From a virus: a stretch of 37,470 nucleotides of DNA. This document shows, piece by piece, positions 1-7,773 of this stretch. The DNA is taken from IMG/VR virus record IMGVR_UViG_3300037635_003524, positions 1 through 37,470 of that record; one strand, 5' to 3'. Every line of letters starts with the position of its first letter. Position 1 is the stretch's first letter. Made by a program: the position numbers and the translations under genes. Below the pieces are notes generated by a model. That model was not told where the DNA came from. It ran no database searches and was given only the letters and a program-made list of their open reading frames with translations.

Positions 1-1103
1 GCCCTAAACCAGCCTAAAGCGTTGCCGTATGATGGTAAAGGCTACCTGTATCTCAGTGGTGTTAGTGGTAACTATGCGAGCGGCACAACTACTGGAGAAC
101 TCGGTGGGCTTAATGATGTTGTAATCCAAGTGGATGACATTTCTAGTGATTGGCTTGCGGGAGACAAGAGAATGGTTTTAGGCACACCAAATATAAATTA
201 TTTTGGGCTAAGAGTAACTTCTTCCCGTAATGTATATGCTTTTTTCTCAGAAACCACCCTTTTTAATTCTAATGAATCAAAAGTATCGACGGCTTCGTTT
301 TCAGCGAATGACTTCGACACTGTTTCAATTAGGGTTATTAGAGACACAACTGCTCAAACAGTTACATACTTTGTAGACACAGGTTCGGGCTTCACTCAAC
401 TAGGCGATGCTTTAAGCGTCACAGGCGCAACAACTTATTCGCATACAAACAATTTTGAAATTGGGTCACGAATTGATGGTTCAAGTGATTTGCTTTATGG
501 GAGAATCGGAAGAGTAAGAGTTTGGCCTAACACAGCAATGACGGAAGGCTCAGAGATAGTTAACGTAGACTTCACGGCCACCAACGTGCGCCACGGTGAC
601 ACCAAGTTCAAATGCGCGACTGGCCAAGTGGTAACAATCAACCAGTCCGGCAACGACCCCGCGACGATTATCAAGAAGAGTGTCTTGCGGTTCGATGGTG
701 CAAATAGTGGTCTTCGCGGTCTGTTCAATCAGACGATTGATAGCGGCTATATGTTCGCTGCATTTAGTGTGCTTGGGGATGGTGGTGCGTTCTCGGGAAG
801 AGTATTTGCTGTAAACTCGACAGGCCAACTTGACTCTGATGTTTCTGGCAGCGGCGCAATCTTTTCAATTCAGCAAGGGACGGACACTAATCTTCGGACT
901 TATGTTAATAACGGTTACAGAACCATTCATCCTGCATTATTTGATGACGCTAATGGTGACATACTTAATGAGTCTTTAATCAAAGATGGCACTCAGTTGA
1001 GCCGAGTCAATAACGCAGACCAAAGCACAACTTCTATTGCTACCTCAATTTCAGCGGAAGAGTTCAGTGTAGCATCGCGAAGCAATCTAGCCTATAACAC
1101 AGC
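1..1103 (+). repeat. Long direct repeat, left copy
   Basis: Bases 1-1103 match 33874-34976 at a constant offset of 33873. I saw one mismatch, at base 27 (G here, C at 33900), then no difference until base 1104 (C here, A at 34977). Beyond that the copies become a patchwork of near-identical and clearly different blocks. The repeat covers the lectin-like N-terminal part of the adhesins. Identity was checked line by line by eye and by the identical translations; it was not computed. Confidence 0.9.
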
Positions 1104-3369
1104 CATCGACCTAGAGTTCCTTGCACTATTCCCATCAAGCATCACCGACGACCAAGCTGACGACGTTCGTAACTACATCAACAACCGCAACAAAGTCTTC
1201 GACCTCAAGGACGGCTTTGGCTACTACTTCTTTGACGCACAGAACGCACCAGTCGGCGCGATAACATCAGGCTCATCCTCATGGAACGGACGTATCGTTG
1301 GCTCGGACAATGGCGACTCTGACCGCTATTTAACACAAGGCACAAGCAACGACAGCCCAGTGGGTAATGGATACACCGTCACCTTCGCAGACAACACTGA
1401 CCACCTAGAGATTCCATCGACAACCCAAGCTGGCTGGCAGGTCGTCGGGACGTCACTCGGAACCTTTGCCTACAAAGTGAATGCTAATGCGGTCACTGAG
1501 TTAAACCTTTTGGGTAACCTTGGCAGCACATCGTATCGCAAAGCTGGTGATTTGTATGGAATAATATTATTACCAGAGAGCGCAACTGGCAAAGACATTG
1601 AGCAGGCCAGAAGTCTGTTAATCGACCGAGGTGCGGCTGATGGTTCAGCTACGAGTTCTTTTCTAACTGCGTGGTTTCAGCGGTCTGACATTGTTGAATT
1701 TAAACCTATTGATTTTTCAAGCGTTACTGACGCTGCGGCCGCATGGAGAGAAACAAGTCTTGTGTCTTTTGACCTTAAATTACCGGATGTTCAAAGCGCA
1801 TCGCGGTCATGGCAAGACTGCTCGTCACTTGAAAGTTTCAGCGCAGAGCTTCCTTCAGCGACTACAGTACACAAAGCATTTATTGGCTGCTCGTCACTTT
1901 CAGATTTTAAAACAACGGACATCAAGAACTGCAGCAACTTCTCGTCCGCATGGCAATCCTGCTCGTCCCTGAGTTCATTTCCGGCGGGCGCAAAGCTCGG
2001 CACGGAGGCGGACAATGTAAACTTTGAGAGCGCATGGCGGTCTAGTGGACTTGAAAGTTTCCCTGCGTTGGACTTAAGCAATGGCAATAACTTCTCGGCC
2101 GCATTTAAATTATCTCCGCTCACATCTTTTCCAGAAGACATTCTGCTTGGAACTAACAGCACCGCCGTCCGCTTTGATGCAGGTTGGATGAATTGTAGCG
2201 GACTTACGTCTTTCCCAAATATTGACCTGAGTGAAGGGAGAACATTCAACGGCGCTTGGTGGTATAATACTTCCCTAGTCAACTTCCCTGCTTTATTTAC
2301 CAATTGGAGTCCATCAACTGTTACTTCGTCAGTATTTAATGGAACTTGGAGAGGGTGTAGTTCTTTAAGTTCAACTTCGGTAGAAAATATTTTAACTTCA
2401 ATAGATTCAAGTGGTGTGTTTGGGACTTACACAGGTTTAGTCACCGGAACAGCACTGCCTGACGCTGGCATAGACATCGACTACAACGTAGCCACTGGCT
2501 CACTCAGTGCCGCGACGAACTCCGCAATCGACAGTCTCTCCGGCAAAGGCTGGGAGGTGTTTATCAACGGAGTGCTTGTGATTCCTAACATCCTAGACCT
2601 AGCACCCGCAGCCGCTTACAGTCTCCGTTCGTTCGATGCTGACGCTGACCCGAATGTTGTTAATGTTCGACGTTCAAGCGACAACACCACTAACACCTTC
2701 AAGGCATCCGAGGTTAGCGATGGAACGCTTGTGGCTTGGGTAGGTGCAGGGAACGACGGCCACGTCACCACATGGTATGACCAAGGCGGCACTAACCACG
2801 CAAACCAATCAACGGCATCAAGCCAGCCTAAGATTGTCGATGGAGGCACGCTGGTGACTGAGGGCGGTCTGGCTGCGGTGGACTTCCATACTGAGGCTTC
2901 TAACTTGAGCCTTGACCATAGTGACCTTTATGGACAAGCAACCCTTGATTCGTTTTATGTGACTAATGCCACCGGAGACGCTTACCTTTATCCTTCTTTA
3001 TTGTCAACTGGAAACGCATACGGCATGGTTGCCGCCTCGACTGCCGGTGGCGGTAATAATAGCACTACCATTTCTACCAACTACGGCTCACCAACGTTTT
3101 ATGCTAACGGCACTGAAATAACGGGGACAACACGGGGTGGTATTTATGCAGCTACATCTGGAGGGCGAAAACTTGTTGGCCACCAAGGTGCTGACACAAG
3201 TTATACAGCGTGGAGTTCTGGTAGTGTCAACTTTGGTAACTTTACCTTTTCCGCAACGGCCTTTGGCTACACAGGCAAACTCCAAGAGATGATTTTCTTC
3301 AACACCGACCAGTCAGCCAACCGCACAGGCATTGAGAAGAACATCAACGACATTTACACCATCTACTAG
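1..3369 (+). CDS. Giant tail adhesin with lectin-like and leucine-rich-repeat domains (5' truncated)
   Basis: The reading frame is open from the first base, so the true start lies upstream. The 1122 visible residues would become about 1173 if the N-terminus matches the second copy at 33721. In order: a concanavalin/LamG-like domain (about 10-170), a second lectin-like domain (about 200-390), a further beta domain (about 400-545), BspA-like leucine-rich repeats (about 560-800) with recurring AW..CSSL.SFP units, and a C-terminal domain (about 860-1122) with RRSSDN and VTTWYDQGG motifs like the arabinofuranosidase-B-type domain of marine phage tail proteins. Inferred role: virion-surface receptor binding. 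The C-terminal domain is absent from the second copy. Three small genes follow tightly. No GATC site occurs in the gene. Confidence 0.75.
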   Translation, partial: ALNQPKALPYDGKGYLYLSGVSGNYASGTTTGELGGLNDVVIQVDDISSDWLAGDKRMVLGTPNINYFGLRVTSSRNVYAFFSETTLFNSNESKVSTASFSANDFDTVSIRVIRDTTAQTVTYFVDTGSGFTQLGDALSVTGATTYSHTNNFEIGSRIDGSSDLLYGRIGRVRVWPNTAMTEGSEIVNVDFTATNVRHGDTKFKCATGQVVTINQSGNDPATIIKKSVLRFDGANSGLRGLFNQTIDSGYMFAAFSVLGDGGAFSGRVFAVNSTGQLDSDVSGSGAIFSIQQGTDTNLRTYVNNGYRTIHPALFDDANGDILNESLIKDGTQLSRVNNADQSTTSIATSISAEEFSVASRSNLAYNTAIDLEFLALFPSSITDDQADDVRNYINNRNKVFDLKDGFGYYFFDAQNAPVGAITSGSSSWNGRIVGSDNGDSDRYLTQGTSNDSPVGNGYTVTFADNTDHLEIPSTTQAGWQVVGTSLGTFAYKVNANAVTELNLLGNLGSTSYRKAGDLYGIILLPESATGKDIEQARSLLIDRGAADGSATSSFLTAWFQRSDIVEFKPIDFSSVTDAAAAWRETSLVSFDLKLPDVQSASRSWQDCSSLESFSAELPSATTVHKAFIGCSSLSDFKTTDIKNCSNFSSAWQSCSSLSSFPAGAKLGTEADNVNFESAWRSSGLESFPALDLSNGNNFSAAFKLSPLTSFPEDILLGTNSTAVRFDAGWMNCSGLTSFPNIDLSEGRTFNGAWWYNTSLVNFPALFTNWSPSTVTSSVFNGTWRGCSSLSSTSVENILTSIDSSGVFGTYTGLVTGTALPDAGIDIDYNVATGSLSAATNSAIDSLSGKGWEVFINGVLVIPNILDLAPAAAYSLRSFDADADPNVVNVRRSSDNTTNTFKASEVSDGTLVAWVGAGNDGHVTTWYDQGGTNHANQSTASSQPKIVDGGTLVTEGGLAAVDFHTEASNLSLDHSDLYGQATLDSFYVTNATGDAYLYPSLLSTGNAYGMVAASTAGGGNNSTTISTNYGSPTFYANGTEITGTTRGGIYAATSGGRKLVGHQGADTSYTAWSSGSVNFGNFTFSATAFGYTGKLQEMIFFNTDQSANRTGIEKNINDIYTIY

Positions 3370-3371
3370 TT

Positions 3372-3608
3372 ATGTATTATACATCACAAGACAAAGAGAC
3401 CCTTGACGCTTACAACGCGAAGATTGTTACTGGAGAAAACTACGATGGCACTACAACAGTCCTGTGGGCTAATGTGGTTGAGCATCACGAAGGTGGTATG
3501 TTTGCAATTCTTAAGCACAACGGTTACCAGCTCATCGACGGCGAAGAGGATGCACCTACGGTTGATAACATCTCTGATTTCTTTCCACCACTTGAGGAAC
3601 TAAACTAA
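3372..3608 (+). CDS. Small protein downstream of adhesin, unknown function
   Basis: This 78-residue acidic protein starts three bases after the adhesin stop, and its own stop overlaps the next start in a TAATG junction. I do not recognise the family. It has no counterpart behind the second adhesin copy, where the 110-residue gene follows directly. Its position suggests a fibre chaperone, a fibre accessory protein or a small structural protein; that is inference from place only. It is predicted soluble and has no cysteines. Confidence 0.7.
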   Translation: MYYTSQDKETLDAYNAKIVTGENYDGTTTVLWANVVEHHEGGMFAILKHNGYQLIDGEEDAPTVDNISDFFPPLEELN

Positions 3609-3940
3609 TGAACGACGAAACCCATAGATTCTTCCGGTTCTCTGGCCTTCATCAAGCCAGCTATGACGAGCTTACAGAAAAAGGCAACGAAGCTAGAAAT
3701 TTACCTGATGGCGAAGGAACAGAAAGATGGCTTGCGCCGTGGGAAAAGCTATTTTTAGACCCCGAAACTGGCACAGATAAGTTATATTGTGTAAAACGCT
3801 CAGGTATATTGCCGACTGACCAGTTTGACCTAGAGGGTATCGAAGAAATCAACCTTGAGACTTACTTGCAACGCTTGCAATGGGAGCCACCGATTGAGGA
3901 AGACTTGGAGATGCTCGACGAACTAGAAATTTTAGACTAA
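3608..3940 (+). CDS. Conserved 110-residue protein of adhesin cassette (copy 1)
   Basis: This protein begins with the motif DETHRFFRFS and ends in a strongly acidic tail (EEDLEMLDELEILD). It is clearly homologous to the 110-residue product at 36547; shared stretches include LYCVKRSGIL and DFDLEGIEEINL-type sequence. Both copies sit directly behind a giant adhesin and before the same 111-residue gene, so the three genes travel as a unit. The function is not known to me. A fibre assembly chaperone or a fibre-associated structural protein would fit. Start and stop are coupled to the neighbours by TAATG overlaps. Confidence 0.8.
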   Translation: MNDETHRFFRFSGLHQASYDELTEKGNEARNLPDGEGTERWLAPWEKLFLDPETGTDKLYCVKRSGILPTDQFDLEGIEEINLETYLQRLQWEPPIEEDLEMLDELEILD

Positions 3941-4275
3941 TGGAAGACCAAGAACCTTTAACCGAGATTGAGCAGAGCCGCGCTGATTGTGGCTTTCGTT
4001 TCTATGTCGTAAAACCAGACGAATTGTATACGCAATTGGTCGCAAGCGTGGACACTGACCGACAATTCCCCAATAAGGCAAAAACTACCCTGACATCATT
4101 ACCACCCGTTGAGAGCCTTGCAGAAGCCACTGACGGAAGCGGAAGACTTATTGCAATTGATTGCTGGCGATTTACCGCCAACGATGACGCGCTTCTCGAC
4201 GGCGTTGATGGAGTGCAGGAGTTGACGCAGTTGGAGTTTTTAGCAATTAAGCCCGAGCCACAAAACGAACTTTAA
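3940..4275 (+). CDS. Conserved 111-residue protein of adhesin cassette (copy 1)
   Basis: It is homologous to the 111-residue product at 36879. Both begin MEDQ/MEDE, share EPLTEIEQSRAD and the strongly conserved core GRLIAIDCWRFTANDD, and end QELTQLEFL.IKP. It contains no signal peptide or membrane segment. The start overlaps the previous stop (TAATG), indicating translational coupling. I cannot assign a function. The constant order adhesin, 110-residue, 111-residue in two different phage contexts suggests a role in adhesin folding, attachment or assembly (inference). Confidence 0.8.
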   Translation: MEDQEPLTEIEQSRADCGFRFYVVKPDELYTQLVASVDTDRQFPNKAKTTLTSLPPVESLAEATDGSGRLIAIDCWRFTANDDALLDGVDGVQELTQLEFLAIKPEPQNEL

Positions 4276-4276
4276 A

Positions 4277-4462
4277 ATGCACCAACACCTCACGCATCCT
4301 GTAACCGGAATGATTGCCTCTAGTTGGTCGGCTTTAAGCGCATATTTTAATCACTTTGAAACTGCAACCGGATTTATTTCGGCAGTTATCGGCTTGGTTA
4401 TTGGGGTTTTGTCCCTCCTCAATACTTGGGACAACTTTAAACAACGAAGGAAAAAGAAATGA
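4277..4462 (+). CDS. Small membrane protein, holin-like
   Basis: This 61-residue protein has one clear hydrophobic segment (about residues 33-50, FISAVIGLVIGVLSLLNTW) followed by a very basic tail, NFKQRRKKK. Size, topology and place at the head of the lysis genes fit a holin, antiholin or other small lysis membrane protein. Its stop overlaps the next start (ATGA). It is the last gene of the GATC-free left block; the first GATC lies inside the following gene. Confidence 0.6.
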   Translation: MHQHLTHPVTGMIASSWSALSAYFNHFETATGFISAVIGLVIGVLSLLNTWDNFKQRRKKK

Positions 4463-4635
4463 TTGAATATATTACAGAAAACAAAGAGCAGCTTTTCGGC
4501 ATTGTAACAGCAGTAATCGCAGCAGCTTCAGCAATCGCCGCTTTGACGCCTACACCTAAAGATGACGGGCTGATCAAGAAGATCTATAAAGTGATCGATT
4601 TTCTGGCTCTCAATGTCTTTAATGCCAAGAAGTGA
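4459..4635 (+). CDS. Small holin-like membrane protein
   Basis: Fifty-eight codons from ATG to TGA encode a short N-terminal region, a hydrophobic alanine-rich segment (about residues 12-28, LFGIVTAVIAAASAIAAL), a TPTPKDDG turn, and an amphipathic tail ending NAKK. I recognise this layout from small phage membrane proteins often annotated as holins. It overlaps the previous gene by four bases, and the next GTG start overlaps its stop. The first three GATC sites of the window lie in its 3' third. Confidence 0.6.
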   Translation: MIEYITENKEQLFGIVTAVIAAASAIAALTPTPKDDGLIKKIYKVIDFLALNVFNAKK

Positions 4636-4841
4636 TCAAGCTGCTTACTGTTGCTTTACAAAGCTGGATTTGCCTTGTTAAGCTTAAAGAAAGAAAGCTT
4701 GTTTATGATATTGAAGACGAAATTGATCGCCTTGCCGCTGATGGCTCTCCTGCTGCAAAGTTGCGGATCGAGCGCCTTGGTAGGAGGCTCAAAGCTGAAC
4801 GAGAGCGCCCTTTACGATCCTCCAACGATCACGTTGATTAA
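4632..4841 (+). CDS. Putative inner-membrane spanin (Rz-like)
   Basis: A GTG start overlaps the stop of the preceding gene. The 69-residue product has a short hydrophobic N-terminus (about residues 3-16) and then a long charged, probably coiled-coil region rich in K, R and E. This is the topology of an i-spanin, which joins with an o-spanin to disrupt the outer membrane at lysis. The o-spanin candidate at 4705 is embedded in it in another frame, as in Rz/Rz1 pairs. The hydrophobic stretch is short, so the call rests largely on the arrangement. Confidence 0.5.
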   Translation: MIKLLTVALQSWICLVKLKERKLVYDIEDEIDRLAADGSPAAKLRIERLGRRLKAERERPLRSSNDHVD

Positions 4842-4941
4842 AGGGCAATTTTACCAGTTTGAAGAAGGGATCTTGCCGGGTCGGGGGCAAAAATTCCATA
4901 ATGATTACAGCTATCGACGCGCTATCATCATAGGTAAATGA
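4705..4941 (+). CDS. Putative outer-membrane lipoprotein spanin (Rz1-like)
   Basis: I chose the ATG at 4705 because it begins an excellent lipoprotein signal: MILKTK, a hydrophobic core, then LLQSC with the acylated cysteine at residue 20. The mature part is about 59 residues. The gene starts inside the i-spanin candidate in the +1 frame and runs past its end, like embedded Rz1 genes. It should be exported, lipidated and sorted to the outer membrane, implying a Gram-negative host. An upstream in-frame ATG at 4651 would put charged residues before the signal and is less likely. Its stop overlaps the amidase start. Confidence 0.65.
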   Translation: MILKTKLIALPLMALLLQSCGSSALVGGSKLNESALYDPPTITLIKGQFYQFEEGILPGRGQKFHNDYSYRRAIIIGK

Positions 4942-5594
4942 AACCGAGCCAAATACTTGACAAGATTCTTGAGTTAATTACTGCCTACAAGGTGGCGATT
5001 GCGGCAAAGCGCAAGAAAGTCAAGAAATTGAAGCGTGTTGCTATTTGCGTAGGACATAGCCGAATTGGCGACAAAGGCGCGTGTTCTGTCGGCGGTGTGG
5101 ACGAGTGGACTTACAACAAAAAGGTTGCGGATATATTACAGAACCATCTTAGGCATCAAGGTGTTCAATCGGTTGTTTTTGATAACTACCCGGCAGAAAG
5201 CTACGGCCGAGCCATGGACTGGTTAGGCCAGAGCGTTGCAAAGGAAAAGTGCGACATTGCGATAGAGCTGCACTTTAATAGCTACTCAAGCACGAAAGCA
5301 GAGGGATACGAATACCTGTTTTATCACGCCAGTAATAACGGCAGAAGATTAGCTGAGTGTTTCCGCAAAGCTCAATCTGAAACTTTTAAGGTGCAGAAAG
5401 ACAGGGGGATTAAGCCGATTGAGGCTGATGGCCGGGGAGCTGGATTTCTGCGATCTGTTGCGCCTCCTGCCGTGATCTGCGAGCCTTTCTTTGGCAGTTC
5501 TCCGAAGGAATGGATACTAATGGAGAACAAGCACAGCTTACTAGCTGACGTTTATGCTCGCGCTATCGTTGACTATTTTGAGGGTGTCCAATAG
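4938..5594 (+). CDS. Endolysin, N-acetylmuramoyl-L-alanine amidase (Amidase_3)
   Basis: The 218-residue product has the Amidase_3 zinc site: His40 in VGHSRIGDKGA, Glu56 in VDEWTYN, His112 in ELHFNS, and the catalytic glutamate Glu182 in VICEPFFGS. The enzyme cuts the amide bond between N-acetylmuramic acid and L-alanine in peptidoglycan. An N-terminal stretch of about 33 residues with a hydrophobic helix and a lysine-rich patch precedes the domain; no cleavable signal peptide is obvious, so release probably depends on the holin. It is the last gene of the rightward lysis cassette and overlaps the convergent gene at 5573 by 22 bases. Confidence 0.9.
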   Translation: MKPSQILDKILELITAYKVAIAAKRKKVKKLKRVAICVGHSRIGDKGACSVGGVDEWTYNKKVADILQNHLRHQGVQSVVFDNYPAESYGRAMDWLGQSVAKEKCDIAIELHFNSYSSTKAEGYEYLFYHASNNGRRLAECFRKAQSETFKVQKDRGIKPIEADGRGAGFLRSVAPPAVICEPFFGSSPKEWILMENKHSLLADVYARAIVDYFEGVQ

Positions 5595-5971
5595 CCCTTG
5601 ATAACGCGATGAGAGCAATCAGCAGTGTCGTTTACTACGTTGTCAATCACTGCAACAAACTGATTGGTCATTTCTGCAATATAACGACCTTTCGGCAAAT
5701 CAGCGACCTTTGTGCTTTCTCCCTTAATCCTTTGGATCTTGATATATTCCCAACCTAAACTTCTCAAGGCACTCTCAAAGTCTTGCTTGTAAATCCCTTT
5801 TGCGATTGCGCGGCTTTGCATTTCCCCGAATGCTGAAGCCTCTTTGCATATCTTCCTAGCCTTTGCGTAGCTAATACTGCAAGCGATCGCCATGGCTCTA
5901 ATACAAGCATCATTGGTATTAAAAAACCCGGCGGCTTTCCTTCCTCCATCGTTATGTTTGAAGTGTTTCAT
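5573..5971 (-). CDS. Papain-like fold phage protein of unknown substrate
   Basis: This is the only leftward gene between the lysis and head genes. I chose the internal ATG at 5971 (MKHFKHNDGGRKAAG) because this N-terminus is typical of a phage family predicted to be cysteine-peptidase-like. Cys23 of the 132-residue product sits in the NDACIRAMAIA helix where the family places its nucleophile. The second motif, usually a histidine in a stretch like H-x-VAVIDG, reads NQFVAVIDN here, so the usual histidine seems replaced by glutamine. It could be an inactive relative or an adapter. Role unknown. Confidence 0.6.
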   Translation of the reverse strand: MKHFKHNDGGRKAAGFFNTNDACIRAMAIACSISYAKARKICKEASAFGEMQSRAIAKGIYKQDFESALRSLGWEYIKIQRIKGESTKVADLPKGRYIAEMTNQFVAVIDNVVNDTADCSHRVIKGYWTPSK

Positions 5972-5992
5972 TGTGTTGTAGTAATAAGAAAC

Positions 5993-6003
5993 GGGGACCA
6001 CAT
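5993..6003 (+). repeat. GGGGACCAC boundary motif, copy between lysis and head modules
   Basis: GGGGACCACAT lies in the gap between the leftward gene at 5971 and the portal start at 6046. The identical 11 bases recur at 31234 just after the large terminase, and GGGGACCAC recurs at 21997-22005 on the minus strand and at 10575. By composition this nonamer should be seen less than once in the window. Confidence 0.5.
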
Positions 6004-6045
6004 CCCAGACGCGACCCCTTGGGCTCTGTCTGACATCGTTTTTCG

Positions 6046-7773
6046 ATGAACTATGGATCGCTCATTAGGGCCGCATTTCCTTCTCGACGTGATAAAAGCA
6101 AAGTTGTTGAAGCAAAAGAAAATACTGTCGAAAGTGGCGATTTTGATCCTATTGTTGCACCTAAAGCGCAAGACAGATTGCTTGAGCTGATTGAGCGGGA
6201 ACAGCTACCCGGTGACGTTAGAGATACCCTAGCAGGCGCTCTGACAGGTGATTTGCAGCGTCAACAGCTCTTATTTCAAGCCATGATCGACACATGGCCG
6301 CGCTTGCAGAAGAATCTGTCTGAGGTATTCCGGGAAGTTAAAAAAGCGCCTTGGTCGTTTGATCCATATTGTGAGCGAGGCGAAGAGCCGAAAGACTCTG
6401 CAATTGAAAAAGCAGCATTAGCAGAGAAATCGCTGCAAGATATGACGCCGAGGCCAGCATACGGTGAGCGAGGCAACAAAGGATTGATTGAAGATTTGGC
6501 GTTTGGTTATTTCTCAGGTCATCAAGTGGTCGAGCTGCGTTGGAGCCAGAAATATGATTCTATTTGCCCGAGAGCCGCAAAGGTCTGCCCTCCAAGGTTT
6601 TACGGCTACCCAATTGAGACTGAAGGAGAAGATCGGTTAATGTTCTCTCCTGATGGTCAGTATTACGGAACAAACTACGTTGATTTCCCTGAGCATCGCT
6701 TTCTTTTAGCTGTTAACTCGGGCCATCCGGGGCATCAATCAATTGCAGCTCCTCTCAGGGCTCTCACTGGCTACTGGCTTGCCGCAACCTTTGGCTTAAA
6801 GTGGTTATTGCAGTTCTCTCAGCTTTACGGCGTCCCATTCCGTTGGGCAAACTATTCTGACCCCAACGACAAAGCTAAAGTATGCTCAATGCTTGAGACT
6901 ATTGGATCGTCAGGATGGGGAGCGTTCCCAGAAAACACCAAGCTCAATTTTGTCGACGCAAGCAAATCAGCCTCATCACTTCCACAAAAGGAATTGATTG
7001 AGATGGCAGATCGCCAGTGTGATACCTTCATTCTAGGTCAAACGTTGACGACTGACGTAGGTAGCAGCGGAAGCCGAGCCCTTGGCGAAGTTCACGAAGG
7101 AGTTAGATCTGGCGTGATTGAGGGAGTTGCTGAGTTTGTTGCAGACATTCTGAACGAGCAGATGTTGCCGTCTTTAATTCATCTTAACTATGGCGATGCA
7201 AGCGAGATCCCTACGATTAGGGCAGACTTTGAGCGTTCACGAAACGAGAAAGAAATGGCCGAGCGTGATCGCGTCTTGTTTAAAGACATGGGCTTGCCAG
7301 TCGAGAAATCATGGTTGCACGAGCGCCATAGAGTTCCAGCACCAGACCCAGAGTCTGACGATCTATTTCAGCCGAGCCCGGATGGTGCTCAAGGAGAACT
7401 TGAGACAGAGGCTTCGTTGGCTTCCCATGAAACAGAGGGACGGCTGGAAACTCTTCCTGTGCAAGTGAAAGCCAGAGAAGAGGACTTTTCGACAACTATC
7501 GACAAACTAAGCGCAAACGTGCTTGAGGATCTGACTGGTGTAACTCAAGAATGGGTTAAGCCTGTCAAACCGTTCTTTGATCGCCTTGCCGCCCTCGCTA
7601 TGTCCAAGAATGTGACTGATGAGGACTTCACCAAAGCACTTATTGAAGCGCAAAACCAGCTTCCTGAGTTGTTTGATTCGTTGAACGTTGAGGTGTTGCA
7701 GGATTCTCTTGATGCAGCAATCGGCACAGCAATGCTTGCCGGGAGCGTCGAACGCTACGAGAAAAATGATTGA
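6046..7773 (+). CDS. Portal protein, DUF935 / Mu gp29-like
   Basis: The 575-residue product resembles the DUF935 portal family (phage Mu gp29). The core includes APWSFDPY near residue 100, IEDLAFGYFSGHQVVELRW, PEHRFLLAVNSG, LRALTGYWLAATFGLKWLLQF and DTFILGQTLTTDVGSSGSRALGEVHEGV near residues 325-350. Portals form the dodecameric ring through which DNA enters the capsid. The C-terminal part (from about 430) is acidic and variable. The gene begins the head module, and its stop overlaps the next gene. No Shine-Dalgarno sequence is evident before the ATG. Confidence 0.88.
   Translation: MNYGSLIRAAFPSRRDKSKVVEAKENTVESGDFDPIVAPKAQDRLLELIEREQLPGDVRDTLAGALTGDLQRQQLLFQAMIDTWPRLQKNLSEVFREVKKAPWSFDPYCERGEEPKDSAIEKAALAEKSLQDMTPRPAYGERGNKGLIEDLAFGYFSGHQVVELRWSQKYDSICPRAAKVCPPRFYGYPIETEGEDRLMFSPDGQYYGTNYVDFPEHRFLLAVNSGHPGHQSIAAPLRALTGYWLAATFGLKWLLQFSQLYGVPFRWANYSDPNDKAKVCSMLETIGSSGWGAFPENTKLNFVDASKSASSLPQKELIEMADRQCDTFILGQTLTTDVGSSGSRALGEVHEGVRSGVIEGVAEFVADILNEQMLPSLIHLNYGDASEIPTIRADFERSRNEKEMAERDRVLFKDMGLPVEKSWLHERHRVPAPDPESDDLFQPSPDGAQGELETEASLASHETEGRLETLPVQVKAREEDFSTTIDKLSANVLEDLTGVTQEWVKPVKPFFDRLAALAMSKNVTDEDFTKALIEAQNQLPELFDSLNVEVLQDSLDAAIGTAMLAGSVERYEKND

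Noticed and set aside
495-828. Leftward ORFs inside the adhesin, also repeated at 34368-34701
   Set aside because: They are shadow frames of the lectin-coding region; their repetition follows from the 1.1-kb repeat.
1680-2400. Adhesin differences as a diversity-generating retroelement target
   Set aside because: No reverse transcriptase or template repeat is visible, and the differences are not limited to adenines.
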